From: a bacterium
Lineage (GTDB): Bacteria; Bacillota_I; Bacilli_A; RFN20; UBA1709
DNA length: 7,817 nt
Reading direction: 5' to 3'
Assembly: GCA_012511355.1 (NCBI GenBank)
Contig: JAAZGG010000069.1
Location: 1 to 7,817, forward strand
Shown: positions 6,573-7,817 of the stretch, piece after piece
How the letters are laid out: each line of letters opens with the position of its first letter
Position numbering within the stretch: position 1 is the first letter of the stretch
Made by a program: the position numbers and the translations under genes
The notes under the pieces: model-generated
Told to the model about the DNA's origin: nothing
What the model saw: the letters and a program-made list of their open reading frames with translations, nothing else
The model's database searches: none

Positions 6573-7817
6573 ATGTTAAGAGTAAGCAATTTAAAAATTG
6601 AAAAATTAAATGGCAAAACCCTTGTTGAGAATCTGTCGTTTGTTCTTAATGAAGGCGATCGCATTGCTGTTATTGGAGAAGAGGGTAATGGGAAAAGTAG
6701 TCTTCTAAAAATTTTGGCCGGCGAAAAAGTAGATGATTACTTGTCCTTTGAAGGAGAAATTGAAAACAAGGGCGAAAGAATCGGCTATTTAAAACAATTT
6801 TTAAATAAAGAAGAAGAAAAATTAAGTATCTAAGGTTTTTTTGAACAAAGCAAAATTTGTAACGATAAATTCGCTGATTTTTATTATTTATGGTCTTATT
6901 TTAATTTGGCTAAAGAACCATTAGAGATCAATCAACAAATTGGTCTTTTAAGTGGTGGGGAAAAAATAAAAGTCCAGATAATTAAACTTCTTTTGCAAGA
7001 ACCAAGTCTAATAATTTTAGATGAACCAACTAACGATTTAGATTTAAGAACTTTAATCTGGTTAGAAGAGTTTATTAAAGATTTTAAAGGTGGCGTTATT
7101 TTCGTGTCGCATGATGAAACTTTATTAGAAAATACAGCCAACGCCATCATTCATTTAGAGCAACTAAAAAGAAAGCAAAAAGCAAAAACAGTATTTGCTT
7201 CCTGCACCTATCGTCAGTATTTAGAAAAACGCTCTTTGTATATTGATAGGCAAAATAAATTATCGGCCAAAGAGCAAAAAGAAAGGCAGAAAAAACAAGA
7301 GATTTTAAGAAGACTTCATAGTAGAGTTGAATTTGAATTAAATCAGGCGGTTCGTTCACCAACCGTTGGGCGTCTACTAGCTAAGAAAATGCGTAATATT
7401 AAAGCCCAGGAAAAAAGATTGGAAAAGAATAAGCCAACAGAGAAGATTGAAAGCGAAGAAGCGATTAACATCTTTTTTGATCCTGTTGAAAAAATTCCAC
7501 CTAAAAAGCGGGTAATAGAATTTGTAAGTATAGGCATGTCTATTGGCGAAAGAGAATTATGTGAAAATGTAGAATTCAGTTTATATGGTCCAGAAAAGGT
7601 TGTTATTATTGGTGACAACGGTGTTGGGAAAACAACATTAATTTATAAATTATTGAAGGTACTCAGTTATACCCCAGGGATTATAGTGGCTTACATGCCT
7701 CAAAATTACAATGAACTTTTGGCTGAAAATTATACGCCAACACAGTATTTAAGTGCCATGATGGGTCAAGAAAAAGAAACCATCACTAAAATTCACCAAT
7801 ATTTAGGGGCATGTAAA
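6573..7817 (+). pseudogene. ABC-F family ATPase, interrupted by in-frame TAA and cut by the window edge
   Basis: ABC-F proteins are soluble tandem ATPases without membrane domains that bind the ribosomal E site; some free ribosomes from antibiotics, others act in translation. The frame runs from ATG 6573 (AGAGGA at 6561-6566 as ribosome binding site) to the right edge, 415 codons, with one stop, TAA at 6831-6833 (codon 87). The first ATPase domain shows Walker A GEEGNGKS (35-42) and Q75 (GYLKQ) before the stop, then LSGGEKIKVQ (126-135) and Walker B with LIILDEPTNDLD (146-157) after it. A charged linker (about 185-280), including RSPTVGRLLAKKMRNIKAQEK, is the inter-domain arm contacting the peptidyl-transferase region. 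The second domain begins around residue 310 and has Walker A GDNGVGKT (347-354). The N-terminal 86 residues alone cannot form an ATPase, and no plausible restart precedes the signature motif. Whether it resembles antibiotic-protection types or a housekeeping type cannot be told by eye. It follows rlmH by 11 bases. Confidence 0.85.
6831..6833 (+). other. Premature in-frame TAA stop in the ABC-F gene
   Basis: TAA follows EEEKLSI and is followed in the same frame by GFFEQSKICNDKF and the rest of the ATPase domain. It falls between the Q-loop and the signature motif, in the helical subdomain. Because the frame is kept, a substitution and not an indel is implied; AAA (Lys), GAA (Glu) and CAA (Gln) are one base away. 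TAA is the main natural stop codon of the neighbouring genes. Confidence 0.85.

Noticed and set aside
64..6662. Two copies of GCGATCGC (64-71 and 6655-6662), the cyanobacterial HIP1 octamer
   Set aside because: Only two copies, both inside conserved coding sequence, and the gene order is that of Bacillota. This is chance or codon-driven.
6932..7618. Three minus-strand open frames (6932-7150, 7147-7362, 7343-7618)
   Set aside because: They lie opposite the ABC-F frame, which shows clear conserved ATPase motifs throughout. They have no recognisable domains.
1..7817. Alternative genetic code (TGA as Trp, or TAG/TAA as sense)
   Set aside because: All Trp codons are TGG and no gene contains in-frame TGA. 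TAG and TAA both end genes at the expected lengths, so the two premature stops are better explained as lesions or errors.
1..7817. CRISPR array, insertion sequence, tRNA or rRNA gene, prophage segment
   Set aside because: No direct repeat series, transposase-like frame, terminal inverted repeats or structural RNA signature was seen. Nearly all bases are in conserved coding frames.

Overview
The window is an A+T-rich bacterial segment with every gene on the + strand, packed nearly end to end. Gene content and order (gdpP C-terminal part, rplI, dnaB, walJ, two HtrA-like lipoproteins, rlmH, an ABC-F ATPase) point to a low-GC Bacillota, most likely class Bacilli or a relative of the wall-less lineages. 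Lipobox signal peptides fit a Gram-positive-type envelope. Trp is always TGG (nine codons), so the Mycoplasma/Spiroplasma code (TGA = Trp) is not indicated. The seven gene ends use TAA (5) and TAG (2), never TGA. The exact taxon cannot be fixed from the sequence alone.

Layout. Bases 1-969 encode the C-terminal DHH/DHHA1 phosphodiesterase part of a GdpP-type c-di-AMP phosphodiesterase, interrupted by an in-frame TAG at 103-105. A 95-base gap leads to rplI (1065-1514) and dnaB (1527-2891), the classic gdpP-rplI-dnaB order of Bacilli. walJ/yycJ starts on the last base of the dnaB stop codon (2891-3643). An HtrA-like lipoprotein protease (3636-4784) and a divergent HtrA-like lipoprotein paralogue (4790-6097) follow, then rlmH (6088-6561). 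The last gene is an ABC-F ATPase running off the right edge (6573-7817), with an in-frame TAA at 6831-6833.

How the genes fit together. Gaps or overlaps of 12 bases or less from rplI to the ABC-F gene suggest one transcript with translational coupling. The unit mixes replication (DnaB), ribosome function (L9, RlmH, ABC-F), envelope surveillance (WalJ and the two HtrA-like lipoproteins) and c-di-AMP turnover (GdpP). The walJ-htrA-rlmH block is the tail of the Bacillus walRKHI-walJ-htrC-rlmH cluster, but here it joins directly to dnaB with no walRKHI between.

Most notable points. The second HtrA-like protein keeps the fold and a canonical PDZ domain but has lost catalytic His (Ser) and Ser (Glu). 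Its active neighbour keeps the full triad but has a shortened PDZ domain. Two otherwise well-conserved genes (gdpP and abc-f) are each broken by a single in-frame stop codon, which may be real nonsense mutations or sequence errors.
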